Origin: Oncomelania hupensis
Lineage: Eukaryota; Mollusca; Gastropoda; Littorinimorpha; Pomatiopsidae
Direction of reading: 5' to 3'
Assembly (NCBI GenBank): GCA_036898135.1
Contig: CM072523.1
Span: 28,497,149 to 28,561,148, forward strand
DNA length: 64,000 bases
Part shown: one piece after another, positions 35,533-46,921 of the stretch
Layout: each line of letters opens with the position of its first letter
How positions within the stretch are numbered: position 1 is the stretch's first letter
Program-made: the position numbers and the translations under genes
Notes under the pieces: generated by a model
Database searches by the model: none
Told to the model about the DNA's origin: nothing
The model's input: the letters and a program-made list of their open reading frames with translations, nothing else

Positions 35533-36110
35533 ATGTTCTCCAATATTTAGCTCTGTGTTCCTTCCCTCTGATCCGTGTCCCCCATTACCTCTGTTTCTCC
35601 AGGACTTTTCCCCAAGGTCTTTATTTCCCCCGTTCCCTCAGGCCTAAGTTCCCAAAGGCTTTTGTGTTGCCAGGTCTGTGTTCCCACATACATATTTGTG
35701 ATCATACAGTAATTGGTGTCTGATGTAATAAGGTAAACGTGTCGCTGATATTCTCATTCACAAACACACAGGCACGATTTAAAGGGGTGCCAATTGACCC
35801 CGCCCGCTCAACAGACCCGTTTAACGTTCACAGTCAGTATTTCCCTTCTGGTTGAACAACAACAAAAACAACAACAAAACCCCACCTCTTTCTTAACTAG
35901 TTTTTTTTAAATCAATAAATTCCGATGTTTTTGTGCATATCATTAGCCACCGCTAGTTACCTTTCTAGCACTAAAAATATCATCTAGTAGAACGAAGAGC
36001 GTATTGGTGTACCGTTTAACAGGGGAAATCACTCCCTGTCAAAACAGAAATTGAAAATTCACACTTTAGCGGTTGGTTGTAGCAACGCAAGTCTACTTTG
36101 TCTTTGTTTA
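35533..36110. repeat. Degenerate AGGTCT-TTCCC minisatellite; no gene
   Basis: From 35540 to 35690 loosely repeated phrases such as CTCTGTGTTCCTTCCCT, GGTCTTTATTTCCCCC and GGTCTGTGTTCCC recur about every 17-25 bp. A similar pattern lies in inverted orientation at 36740-36880. Beyond 35700 nothing is recognised. Confidence 0.4.
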
Positions 36111-36117
36111 ATGTAAT

Positions 36118-36666
36118 CCTATCCTATCCTATCCCCTAACTCGAAGGTCGTAGGGGCACCACAGATGATCGTTTAACCAGCGTAGTCCATCTTTCTCTGT
36201 CCTCAGCAACTATCATGGCTTCGCTCAGTCCATTCTTGAATGTTGTCCTCCCATCTCTGTTTCTGTTTCCCTTTTCTTTTGCCTCCTTGCACCATGCCTT
36301 GCAATATGGTTTTTGCAAGGCCTGATGCTCTATCTACCATCGGCGTTTCCGTTTCTCTAACACTGTGAGCAAGTCATCATGTTGTCCAATGGCTTTTGTG
36401 ATGGTCTGTCGGACTTCGTTGTTGGTGATGTGCTGGATATATGACATGCCCAGAAGCCTTCTGTAGCACCTCATCTCCATACTTTGTATTTTTCGTTGTA
36501 GATCTGCTGTGAGGGTCCATGTTTCGCAAGCGTAAAGGAAGATGGAGATGACAAGGGAGCGCAGCAGCCTTACCTTGGAATGTAGACTGATGGTCCTGTC
36601 TTTCCAAATGAGCTCCAAACTTGTCAAGGCCGCAGTTGTTTGTGCGATTCTGGAGAGGACTTCCTG
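36118..36666 (-). mobile_element. RTE-like LINE, 5'-truncated copy C
   Basis: Minus-strand 3' end of the RTE-like family: RKIQSMEMRCYRRLLGMSY and DDLLTVLEKRKRRW are readable, with small deletions near 36235 and 36335. It is truncated after GGACTTCCTG at 36666 and ends in a TCCTA tail. Exact 7-bp flanks ATGTAAT (36111-36117 and 36673-36679) probably mark the target duplication, with a few extra bases at the 5' junction. Confidence 0.88.
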
Positions 36667-36679
36667 ACTTTTATGTAAT

Positions 36680-38049
36680 AACAGTCCGAATGTTAGGCCA
36701 AACTCATTGTCTTAAAAAGTAAACAACGCCTGCGAATTGGGTTCCTTTAAAGTATACAATGTCGTATGCAAAGATACTGGGGGAAACGTCGACCTGAGTA
36801 AAACATAAATCTGATTAAAACATATAGCTATGAGTGGAACATAGACAAGAGGGAACAAAGACCTGTGGCGACACAGGGTTGAGTCCATATTGAGCCTATT
36901 CACATGTGATAGACAGGACAGCTTTGAACCAATGTGTTTGTGAGCCATGCTTGGTAGAGAGAGCGTTCAATAATGCAGCAGCTCACTGTACCATGGCAAG
37001 CGGTGGGGTTAACAACAGAAACGTCTATTATAGGCCCAACGAGCTCATGACAGTAAATATGTAACACAACCACTGTAATAGGCCTAATTATTCAATGACA
37101 GTTGACTGGAATACAATTTAACTACTTTTTTTGTTTTTTACAAATTCAATTTAAAGCATGGATGACCATAATTTTGACTGTAGAGTTGCAACGCAAACGC
37201 CTAGAAATATGTTTATTGAGCCTATAGAGAAAAATACAATAGAGTAACAACGTAATTAGATATTTTGCTTTCTTATAGCAGAATAAAAATAATGAATCTC
37301 GTGTGCCTATACCAATTACACTATGTAACACAATTTTTGTTCCTGGCTTCTAAGTGTTATATTTCAATTGCTTATGTCTAAAGTACGTGAAAAAATGACT
37401 TCATTAAGCACAAACTTTGCTTACACGACAACAGCACGAAGAAAACTAGTTTTTGTGAAAATAGAACGATTTTTTTTTATTTTTCGTCATTATGATCAGG
37501 TAAAAACAAAAATTGCACAAGGAATAGACAAACACAGTCGGAAACCACTCAACAAGGTTCAGAAATGTGTAGATTTTCTAGATTTACGATTGTACTGTGA
37601 ATCACTCTCTCAGTTCAGTTTATACAGTTATAGTCCCCAACACAGTATGCGTATAGGAGACTTTGGTATTATGATGTCCATTGATATAAGAGGTCGTGCT
37701 GCAGTAAGAGGTCATATGAAGAGGGAGTGCGGGACGCTGCTACGACGTCCGGAAAAAGACGGAGATGGATCAATGGCAGGCATGAGGGGAAGGAGTACGA
37801 ACGAACGGCGGCAGGGGTAGGACCGGGGTGCCAGGGAGGCCGCCAAGGCCAAGGGAGGGCAAGCACAGAGGGGGAAGGGTGGAGGGCCTAGCAGTGACCA
37901 GGAGGGCGGGGGGAGGGGAACGTACCTAAGTAGATAAAAATCCTTCAGGACCACATTAAAAGTCGAGGAGGGCCGGGTAAAAGCTATAAACAATCAAGAA
38001 TGGACCCATAAAACAAGGAGGGGAAAAAATGGTACAGTGAGATAGGGAA
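36680..38049. other. No supported gene
   Basis: A 150-codon plus frame (37368-37820) has unbiased composition but no recognised domain and ends in a repetitive, G-rich stretch. I cannot support it as a gene. AGGTCT-type degenerate repeats occur at 36740-36880. Confidence 0.4.
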
Positions 38050-38470
38050 AGTGATTCATGAAAACGGATACCCAGGACACAGGGGTCAACTGAAGGTATG
38101 AGTCATGTGGAGGGGATGGTCAATCATGGAAACGGATACCCAGGCCCCGTGGGGTCGACTGAAGGTATGAGCCATGTGGTATGGGATGTCAATCATGAAA
38201 ACGAATACCCAGGATCCAAGGGATCAACTGAGGTATAAGTCATGTGGTGAGAAATGTCAGTAGTGGTATCTAATACCCAGGACAAAAGGATCAACTGAAG
38301 GTATGAGTCATGTGAGGGGAGTGGTCAGTCATGGAAACGGATACCCAGAACCCATGGGGTCGACTGGAGGTATGAGCCATGTGGTATGAGAGCAAGGTAG
38401 CTGAGCGATATAAGTCAGTACGTGGTAGTAATACCCAGGACCCAATGGGTCAGCTGAGTGTACAATCCGT
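38050..38470. repeat. 68-bp minisatellite, about six units
   Basis: ATACCCAGG recurs at 38068, 38136, 38204, 38272, 38341 and 38430, i.e. a 68-bp period for the first five units and a longer last unit. Each unit carries GGGTCAACTGAAGGTATGAG or a variant and CATGTGG. A diverged echo (ACCCAGGACCCAAG) appears near 40067. Confidence 0.9.
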
Positions 38471-40766
38471 GTAGTAGTAGCTGAGTGTCACGTGGGGTTT
38501 ATGGGCTCTGCACAATGGAATTATGGACCCTCACGTTTATTCGGTGGGAACTGCTAGTACGTCACCCTATGAATTACTTTAATAAATTTATTTGTTTAGC
38601 TCGTTCTGTGTTAAGGTTGGGGTACAGAAATAGATAGAAAAATGGTAAAAGAATACTGTCACACTAGCTTTCACACGGCTATGAATCATATGTAGTCCAG
38701 CCTTTTGATAACAGTTAAAATCACACATTTATTTCTTCTACTCTATACAAGATTCTCTAAGTACTAATCTAACTTAAAAAGTCTCTTTCGATGCTAATAG
38801 TTCGATCGCTGATAGTCTAGGCAGCTGTTATTTCTTCCTCGGGCACTTGCTATAATATTTCATGTAGATTTGGACTACTGTGGTCCGTTTTACAGTTTCT
38901 GAAGAGTTGGACTACTGTGGTCCTGTTATGATCAGTTTAAGTGCACCTTCGCCTTATGCACTTAACTCATGTGTGGGGTGTTCGAAGTCCTTCTGTGAGG
39001 TAGCTTCTGGTCCACCTTTGTCGTTGTGTAGTTGGGTTCCCTTGCCACGCTGTGGGGTCTGACAGGGTGTTTCTTCAGGGTATCTCTTTCCGTCTTGTGC
39101 GGTAGAGGTTCCTCAACCAACTATAGTCGTTTCTGTGGAGTGGGACGCACAGGATAGCTCGGGATAGCTCGGGATAGCTCGCCTGCCCGTCTGTAATATA
39201 AGAGACGAAATTCTGCACAACCCTGAATAATCGGTTTGTGCAGAGCGTCTCACTGAAAGCCAAGTAGCCCTCAGTGATAGCTCCACATCTCTATACATAA
39301 GCGACGAACATTCTGCTACTTCCGGGTTCCACTGGAATCTCAACTCTAAATTCCTATACATACATAAATATCAATCGTGTCTAACTATACACATACAGAA
39401 TTAATAATAATATAAACATTCAGTGGTACAGCCACTGGTCTGCAAACATACATATAAGTTAAACAACAGTGGTTCCGTACGGCATGCAACATGGCGGCGC
39501 AACCGGTCGTGTTGAGCCTCGTGGTCGGCTCTTCCACGTGGTCACGCAAATTCGGATTAACAATTCACATTTATGCATAGCAAATTCCACAAACATAATT
39601 TCAACAATAATATAAATATATCACGATGAAACAGAAGGGTGTTCATTTACCTGTTTGACAAGTTCAGGCCCGTTGTGACTTGATAGAATTCTAAGATTCT
39701 AAGTCCTGCTTCCTGGTCTAAGTGTGTAGAGATTTCTCTGCCAGCTTTCTAGCTGTTAACACTTCGGTGTATTCCTCCCAACTGACCAAAAATGTGTGCG
39801 GGGTTTGGACCTAGTCAAACTGGCTCCAACCGCTTTGCCTAAGCTCTCCCATTGGTTCCAACGGTCCGATTCAAAACTCAAGTGCTGACGTCACTGCGCT
39901 GTGTGTGTGGCTCAGGCTCGCAGTGTGCTGTAATTTAATTGCTGCTGTGTACTATACTAACTCTCTACTGTTACAAAGACTACACATGGCTAAATAGTCA
40001 ATGAGCAGAGTTAAAACTAGTCCTAACGCGACACTGAGTGGGAACATGTCACTTAAGTAGAGCATACCCAGGACCCAAGAAGGTAGAGTCGAACCCAAGG
40101 CCCATGGGCCAGGTGGGGTAATAGGTTACAAACAGGTAACTGAGTGGGGATAGTCATCATTAGTAGTTGTAAGACAAAGGAACCCAAGACGAGTTCCGGG
40201 GAGAGAACCGGCCAGGCGGTTGGGTCTAAAGGTGTACAGACACTCGTGAGCGGTAGGTGCACACCGCGGTCATGAACAGCAGTCCAAAGTTAGTCGACAA
40301 GGAGTAGGCTACCAGATCGGCCATGGAGTCCAGATGCACGTCGCGGCAGGCAATCCTAACCGCGGAGAAGTCAGGCTCCAGGGCCAGACACTCAAGGACA
40401 CAGTGGTCGTGTGCTTTTATACTTGTACAGCTACTTTTGGAACGTTCAAGAACGTTCTAGAAAGTTCTGAGAGTTTCTCGAAAGTTCTGGAAGTTTCTTG
40501 AACGTTCTAGAGTGTTCAGGAGAATTGTAGAAACATGTGGACAACTCTAGCAGTTCAGGGAGGAAGCAGGGCATTGAAAGCAAATCGATAATTTTCTCGA
40601 ACACACGCGATTTTCCAAATTTCATTGTCCCGGGCACAGAAGCAAAGTTTTTCTGGAATAACAGCGATTTCCTTTCTGTTCTAGACCTAACGGGATAGGA
40701 AAACACACTTTCAACCCAGGAACAGAACAAAAGTGAAAATTTGTTACATAGTGTTATCTATTGAAC
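38471..40766. other. No gene recognised
   Basis: Over 2 kb without a domain-bearing frame. Small repeats: GGATAGCTCG three times near 39152-39182, a GTTCTAGA/GTTCTGGA cluster of AACGTTC palindromes at 40437-40515, and GGACTACTGTGGTCC twice near 38873-38925. Could be regulatory or a decayed repeat. Confidence 0.45.
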
Positions 40767-40889
40767 GCCAAACCTGTGGGTTCGAGCACTGAATAGAAAA
40801 GACCCAACGTTTCCCGGCCTGTCGTAAGAGGCGCCTAACAAGGGTAATGTCAGCACGGCATTACTGGGCGCAAGTTCTATTCTAATAAC

Positions 40890-41488
40890 ATCTGGAGACT
40901 ATCCTTGACCAAGTACCGAGGAAGTACATAGTCATAGTGCAAGGCGACTGGAATGCCAAGGTTGGCCAAGATGCGTATCACAACTGGGGAGACACATGTG
41001 GACCCCATTGGAGTTTGTCAGATACACCAATCTGATACTGGCATGCCGCTTGTTCCCCACAAAAAATCCAGACGAAGGACATGGCACAGTCCCAGCGGGG
41101 AGCATCACAGCTCGACCGACTACATTCCTGTCAAGAAACGCTTCAGATCAAGCGTCAACATTGGCAAGAAACGATGTTTTCCAGGAGCAGATATCGGAAG
41201 TGACCACGATCTCCTGATGATGCCTTTCCGGCTCCACTTGAAGAGATTGAACAAACCAAAGTGCACCAAGTTGAAGTTCGACCTGGACAAACTGCCAGAC
41301 TCGGAGGTAACAGAAATATTCCTAGCCACAATTGGAGGGAAATTTGCACCACTGCTAAGTAGATGTGAACACCATTACCATCACCTTCAACATAGCATTG
41401 ACAGATGCCGCCACTTAGATCCTTGGCAAGCACCGAACAGAAGAAGAAACCATGAACCTTTCGATTTGTGTGAAAAACGAAGGGAGAT
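40890..41488 (+). pseudogene. RTE-like endonuclease fragment (copy D)
   Basis: Readable APE-endonuclease pieces in shifting frames: IVQGDWNAKVGQDAYHNWGD at 40930-40990, then HLKRLNKPKCTKLKFDLDKL in the frame 40953-41567, and GSDHDLL near 41190. Several frameshifts and a deletion relative to copy F. The fragment is cut at KRREI by the LTR retrotransposon and resumes at 48373. Confidence 0.85.
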
Positions 41489-42892
41489 TGTCGCGAAACG
41501 AAACGCTCGCGAGTATTTTATTTTTCCAAGTGCAAATTGTTGTATAGAGTGCCTGTGGTACATTTAGAAATATGACGTCAATTTTTCTGCGTATCAATCG
41601 CCATTTTGTGTATTCCTGGAAAAGAATAAAATGGACGATTTTTATCGATGATTCTTTTGTGTGAAAGTTTGTGATTAATGCCAATAATAAAATTTGAGGA
41701 AAAGCAAAGAGGTTGTGAGCTATTAATTTTACAAAATATAATATTTGAGGTGATAGGTCATTTGTTTGCGTTGGGAAATTTTCATTGGTTGTTTTAATGA
41801 TAAAAGTATGGTAACCTTAGTAAAATGAAACAGAGGCGAAATCGGTTAGGAAAACTGTCAATCAGTTGGGAAAGAGATCTAGACTGGACAGGGAGGATTC
41901 TACCCAAGCTCCGAGGCAACTTATTCTGTGGGGTGCCAACGACAGTTTAGCTGGAGGCTGAATGATGTCAGATGTGGTTGGGCCAGGAAGATAGTTGTTC
42001 CTCGACGTTTGATCAGCTTTAGCTGAATTCTGGCACCGTAGGGTAAATATTTAGATTTTTCTTCATTCAAGATAATTTCCCAGGAAGATTGATACGTGTG
42101 ATGATTTGTTCATTGAATATATGTATTTTTCAGAGGAGAAAAATAGTTTGTTTGTTTGAATGCATTTCTTTTCCAGAGAAAGATAGTTGGTTCGTCTGAA
42201 TGCAGTTGGTTTTCAGGGGTCTGATGTGTTGATTAATCGTAACATGTTTTTCCAAGCAGAGCCGGACCTGAAGGAGTTTAAGTTTGTATGGAAATAATTT
42301 TCATGCAAATATCTAAGACTAGTTTTGTTCGGCAGGTGTTTTTATTTGGTGGTATGAATCGTCTTGGATCTACGTGACGATGTCATCTTTGAGACTGGCA
42401 CTGGATTCTTCACTGACGTCTTGCTTATGATCGGAGTGACTAATTCTAAGATGGAACTGTACGTTAACGAGGGCTACAGAAGTCACTGGTGGGTCATGGA
42501 CAGCCTTTAGATCTAACGGCGACATCGACGTCAAGTTCCAGCTCCTATGAACTTTTCTACAATTAATCTAAAGACTGGTTTCTTCATTTGTTAACAACGA
42601 TTTCAACGAGGACGAAAATAGAAAGCTAAGTAAAAAACCAAACAAACATTATTTTCGGTAACCACGACGGGAAGTATCGCCTAAATATCGTTCCGATTTC
42701 GAAGAAAAACCAACGGAATATAATAAAATAATCGAACTTGGAAAAACGTGTTATGTGTTTGTGAAGTGTTGGAAGTAAATGGTGTACCTTAGGTTTTTTT
42801 ATTGAAATAAAACCATGTTCTGGGGTAAGTCATGAAAGTCAAGGAAGTCCTTCATCAGTAGTGATCACCCAGCAACACCCAGGTTTGCGACA
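41489..42892 (+). repeat. 5' LTR of the Gmr1-like element
   Basis: 1404 bp, TG...CA termini with the short inverted tips TGTCGC / GCGACA. It matches the 3' LTR almost base for base, except for a ~45-bp block near 42145-42180 present only once here and about twice in the 3' LTR, plus scattered single-base changes. An AATAAAA near 42809 is a possible polyadenylation signal. The promoter position is not resolved. Confidence 0.95.
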
Positions 42893-42915
42893 TTCTGGGT
42901 TCATCGTCCGGGATT
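42893..42915 (+). other. Candidate primer binding site
   Basis: Three bases after the LTR a TGG-starting segment (TGGGTTCATCGTCCGGGATT) lies where tRNA-primed elements keep their primer site. The TCGTCCGGGAT part resembles proline-tRNA-type sites, but the overall match is imperfect, so the tRNA is not assigned. Confidence 0.5.
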
Positions 42916-44029
42916 AGAATTTCTGGAAAATTCTAGGGGGTAACGAGCCATTCATTTCTTTTAATGTCAGAGGTGCACCATTAATCCAATACTTTACAAA
43001 TTCAACACTTCAGCGAGTTTTCATAATTGTTTCCATAATAATAAGTTCTTGCTTCAAGTTGTGGTTACCTTGATGTAATTGTTGCACGTCTGCATGAGCA
43101 TGATTAGAGAGCAGTATAGGTAAAATATTGTTTTATGTTGTTGCTAGTCATTGCTTACATAAAATGTGCATTATATCTGCTAACATGTTAGTGCATCAGT
43201 GGTTTCATATTGTATGAGAACCCAGCCGTGCAAGTATCTTCAGGGAAATCATCTCGTTTGAAATTATTTATTCTGGCGGTTGAGCAGTGAAGACCGGTAT
43301 TATCCGTAGAAGGATAAAAGATATTTTGGGTATATAAGTTTTACTTTTCCAAAATTTCAAACCTTTGATTGCAGAGTTTGCAATAGCTGTTGTACATAGG
43401 TACTAGTGTTTTGGTCGAAGGTATACTTAGGCTGAACAGTTTCTGCAACCTATGACGTTTATTATCCTGATGGAGTACGTAGGGTAAAGTATCGGTCATA
43501 GTTTGAAAGTAAGTTTTCCAGCTTAAACTTTAAGTAAGTTGGATGTTCCGAAAACATTGTATAGTTTCAGTGTTGTTCGAAGACAGGCTAGAGGTTAGGT
43601 ATTGATCGGTGAGGGGTCAACCTAAATTAGCTCTGTGTTGCTTAGTCTGGTCAAACCTCTAACCAAGAATTATTTCTAGTTGAGGGTCTGAAAGTCAGAT
43701 TCGGTAGTGTCCGATTGACAGTTTAACCAATTGTGGTAATTGGTAGTGTTGGTTAGTAAATGTGGGTCTAGTTAGACGTTTTACTTAACCAGGAGACTGC
43801 GTGGATGATAATCTGAAAGGTGGTGGATTATCGTCGGTGATCGTGTTATTAGTGTATAACCGTTCACGTAAGGATAGCTGTGACAGAATAGCCGTTTGGG
43901 GCTAGAGCGCAGGCGTATCCGTTGTAGTACTTTAACCTTTGGAAAGGCGAGTACGCTTGAGGCCTAAATAGTCTGTGGTTTTATCTACCAGGGTTACGTG
44001 TAGTAAAACAGGATTAGTTTAGGGAAAAT
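42916..44029 (+). other. Untranslated leader of the LTR element
   Basis: About 1.1 kb between primer site and Gag without a long open frame. Probably packaging and leader sequence; an extra short reading frame cannot be excluded. Confidence 0.6.
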
Positions 44030-44353
44030 TTGGCTAGGAGGATGCCGAGGCAGCAACCAGTTCAGATGGAGACTGAGTCTCCGCTGCTAGCCTACAAGCA
44101 GGATGGGATCATCCTGGGTCTGACAGATAAGGATCTGGCAGAGTATGTGGAAAAGAGAAGAAAAGAAGAGGAAGAGAAAGCGGAGAGGATCCGGAAGGAG
44201 AAGGAAGAGAAAGCTGAGAGGATAAGGGAGGAAGAGAAAGCGGAGAGGATAAGGGAGGAAGAGAAAGCGGAGAGGATAAGGGAGGAAGAGAAAGCGGACA
44301 GGAGCAACGGGAGGACCAGCTCCGACGTGAAGAACGAGAAGAGCGCATTATGA
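44030..44353 (+). pseudogene. Gag N-terminal charged coiled-coil segment
   Basis: 107-codon frame. After a short leader it enters a Glu/Arg/Lys-rich region with near-perfect repeats of an 8-9-residue unit (EEEKAERIR) encoded by tandem AGGATAAGGGAGGAAGAGAA-type units at about 44160-44300, predicting a long coiled coil. A one-base shift near 44296-44300 moves the reading into another frame, ending at a TGA that overlaps the ATG of the next frame (ATGA at 44350). The charged composition continues upstream of that ATG in the second frame. I therefore infer one original Gag broken by an indel inside its own tandem repeat, not two genes. Confidence 0.75.
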
Positions 44354-45882
44354 GAGAAGAAAGAGAGGCCAAGGCAAAATTGGAACAAATGGCCATGCAG
44401 AACGAGTTTGAGTTGAGAAAGGCGCAAGAGTGGACTGCAGATGATGGGGACCAAAATCAAAATTTTTATCCGGAGCCGAGGGCAGCGAGGAGCTGTCTGA
44501 ATGTGAATGTACCTTATTTGGATGATAAGGACGATGTAGAGGTCTACCTGAAACAGTTTGAACGTATCGCTACCTTGTCAGGTTGGAACAAAGATGAGTG
44601 GGCGATAAGACTGTCTGGTCAATTACGAGGCCAAGCGCGGCAGGTCTACACTAAGATGTCTGATGAGGAAATTATGGATTACGACATGGTCAAGGCTGCG
44701 ATCATGAGGCGTTTCCAGCTGACCGCTGAAACTTATCGGAAAAGGTTCAAAGAATTCAAGCGGGGCAGTCATGAAGGCATCAGAGAGTGTAGGAACAGGA
44801 TGGGGATGTATTTGGACAGATGGGTGGATTTGTCTGAGAAAGAAGGAAAATCAGGTGAGTTGAAAGATTTAATTCTCATGGACAAAATGTTGGAGATAGT
44901 GTCTCAAGAGGAGGCAAGATTCATTAGGGAGAGAAACCCTACGTGTGTGGACGAAGTGGTGGTCCATGCTCAAACGTATGAAGATGCGCAGAATGCTGGA
45001 GGTCCGATTGCAACGAGGCGGCCCATTGGACCCAGTGCTAGAATGGATAACCGTCCCAGGGTTAACCAGCAAACGCAGAATTCGAACATGGGACAACGAC
45101 GTAGTGGAGGGGTGAGTGGTCAAGCGACAGGTCCTGGCAACGCGGGTGCGTCAGGAATGAACAAGACTCAGCAAAACTTCAAGGGATGTTTTCGATGCGG
45201 AGGCCCACATTTGATGAGGGATTGCCAAAAGGCAAATGTGAATAGAAACAGACCAAACTCAAACCTAGCGTCAGCTGTTGTGAATGCGGTCAACGTGACC
45301 CAGGAACAGAAACCGTGTAATCGATGTAGTGAAGACGGCTATGAACCGAACTGTGAGTTGAAAGTGGATGGAGTAAAGGCTCAAGGTATTCGGGATACAG
45401 GGGCCAGTAGCATATTGGTGGATTCAAGTTTAGTTTCCCCAAGCAAGTATACGGGCGAATATCAGAACGTGACACTTGCAGATTCATCCAAGCGAAAGAA
45501 AGTGCCCATTGCTGTGGTGAATTTGGAAACTCCGTTTTTCGTTGGAGAAACGCGTGTTTTGGTTTTGAAGACACTGGTACATCAAGTTCTGATAGGAAAT
45601 AGCAGAAAGATGACAGACGGGACTGAGGTCAAAGTTCCATTGTTTCCGTTGGTAGAGCAACCGGAGGAACAAGTTGTAGCACCGGTACAAACCAGGTTGC
45701 AGGAGAAGCAACAAGCACAAGCCAAGCCATGGATTCCTAAACAGATTGACTTAGGGCAAGTACGTCCTGAAGATCTATCTAAGGAACAGAAGGCCGACCC
45801 GACTTTAGGAAAAATTCGGGAAAGGGCAGAGCTAGCGCTCAAGCAAGAAACCCACTACGAGTGGAAGAAAGATATTTTATAG
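44350..45882 (+). CDS. Gag-protease polyprotein of Gmr1-like element
   Basis: 510-codon open frame. Residues 1-25 finish the coiled coil. About 50-115 look like a retrotransposon capsid N-terminal region. About 118-212 resemble a SCAN domain (helical segment with RFQL...RNRMGMYLDRWV, a DLILMDKMLEIVS helix and a RERNPTCVDEVV end). A zinc knuckle has Cys280, Cys283, His287 and Cys292, with spacing one residue shorter than the usual CX2CX4HX4C. An aspartic protease starts at DTGAS (Asp349), with a hydrophobic VLIGN near its end. Gag packages the RNA; the protease would mature the polyprotein. The frame ends at 45882, just before the integrase region, which lies in another frame; I infer a mutation, though frameshift translation is possible. 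Old-copy status is uncertain since this frame is intact. Confidence 0.85.
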   Translation: MREEREAKAKLEQMAMQNEFELRKAQEWTADDGDQNQNFYPEPRAARSCLNVNVPYLDDKDDVEVYLKQFERIATLSGWNKDEWAIRLSGQLRGQARQVYTKMSDEEIMDYDMVKAAIMRRFQLTAETYRKRFKEFKRGSHEGIRECRNRMGMYLDRWVDLSEKEGKSGELKDLILMDKMLEIVSQEEARFIRERNPTCVDEVVVHAQTYEDAQNAGGPIATRRPIGPSARMDNRPRVNQQTQNSNMGQRRSGGVSGQATGPGNAGASGMNKTQQNFKGCFRCGGPHLMRDCQKANVNRNRPNSNLASAVVNAVNVTQEQKPCNRCSEDGYEPNCELKVDGVKAQGIRDTGASSILVDSSLVSPSKYTGEYQNVTLADSSKRKKVPIAVVNLETPFFVGETRVLVLKTLVHQVLIGNSRKMTDGTEVKVPLFPLVEQPEEQVVAPVQTRLQEKQQAQAKPWIPKQIDLGQVRPEDLSKEQKADPTLGKIRERAELALKQETHYEWKKDIL

Positions 45883-46227
45883 AGTTTACATGAGTAAAGG
45901 GAAACCATGTAGACAAGTGGTAGTACCAGAACGGTACCGATCAGATGTGATCAAATTGGCTCATGATACGCCGATGGCGGGACATCAAGGAGTACGCCGA
46001 ACTCGCGACCGGGTGTGGCGTGATTTTTATTGGCCGGGTATCAGTGGAGACGTCAAAGCGGTTATTGTGCGTCATGTGACGTGTGTCAGAGGAGCACGCA
46101 GAAGGGAGCCACGAGGAAGGTCCCGATGAAAAACATGCCGTTTATCAATACGCCGTTCGAACGGAGAACAAGTGAAGAGGAAGTGAGCGTTGTTGTTAAC
46201 GACGTGTGTGATGAAGAGATGGGTTAG
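45872..46227 (+). pseudogene. Integrase N-terminal zinc-binding domain, truncated
   Basis: The frame ending at 46129 reads an integrase H2C2 domain: His25 and His32 (numbered from the ATG at 45890) in AHDTPMAGHQG, then DFYWPGISGDV. The Cys-x2-Cys half (CASCDVCQ) appears in a different frame (46030-46227), so a one-base indel sits near 46065. After a KVPM...NTPFER segment, normally the entrance to the catalytic core, the sequence jumps into an unrelated-looking stretch and then RT C-terminal sequence: the DDE core is absent. Its place after protease and before RNase H supports Gmr1-like gene order. Confidence 0.82.
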
Positions 46228-46874
46228 GCACAGTCATGCCTGATGATGACAAAACAGAGAAAATCAGGTCAGCCAGCAGACCGATCACAAAGAAGGAAGT
46301 CAGAGCATTCCTAGGACTAGTGGGGTTCTACAGGAAATACATCAGCAACTATGCGGAAATCAGCGCTCCGTTGACTGATTTGACAAAGAAAGGTCTACCA
46401 GAAAAAGTGGCCTGGGATGAAAAATGTGAAGCAGCATTCGTTAAACTCAAAGATTGCTTGGTAAGCAAACCAGTGTTATTGCTACCTGACGTCAGCAAAC
46501 CATTTACTCTGAGGAGTGACGCATCAGATGTTGCAGTGGGAGCAGTTTTACTGCAAGATCAAGGGCAAGGGTTACAGCCAGTAGCCTATGCAAGCAAGAA
46601 GCTTAACCGTGCAGAGAAAAACTACTCGACCATCGAAAAGGAGTGTTTGGGAGTGGTATGGGCTGTCAAGAAATTTGAACAGTACCTGTATTCAACACAT
46701 TTCACTTTGGAGGAGACGGACCACCAACCACTCACATATTTGCAGAAAACCAAGACTGAGAATGGTCGACTGATGAGGTGGGCTCTCCAGCTGCAACAGT
46801 ATTCTTTCACAGTCAAAGTTATCAAAGGGAAAGACAATGTTGGCGCAGACTATTTGAGTCGATTGCACTTGTAA
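46215..46874 (+). pseudogene. RT C-terminus plus RNase H of Gmr1-like element
   Basis: The frame from about 46221 (ATG at 46236, 212 codons to a stop at 46874) begins within the reverse transcriptase connection (PITKKEVRAFLGLVGFYRKY), followed by an RNase H domain. Acidic residues visible are Asp95 in RSDASDVAVGAVL, Glu134/Glu136 in STIEKECLGVVWAV, Asp162 in TDHQPLTYL and Asp205 in GADYLSRL. RT fingers and palm with the catalytic DD box are missing. The domain ends about 30 bp before the polypurine tract, so nothing follows RNase H: integrase is not in its usual downstream place. Confidence 0.87.
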
Positions 46875-46905
46875 AAGAATAGCTTAAACATGGATGTTTC
46901 AGCTC

Positions 46906-46916
46906 AAGAGGAGGGG
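46906..46916 (+). other. Polypurine tract
   Basis: AAGAGGAGGGG lies 5 bp upstream of the 3' LTR, the standard position for plus-strand priming in LTR retrotransposons. Confidence 0.75.
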
Positions 46917-46921
46917 CGTAA

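Noticed and set aside
37368..37820. 150-codon plus-strand gene
   Set aside because: No domain, no splice or start context, and the C-terminal part reads G-rich repetitive DNA; kept only as unassigned.
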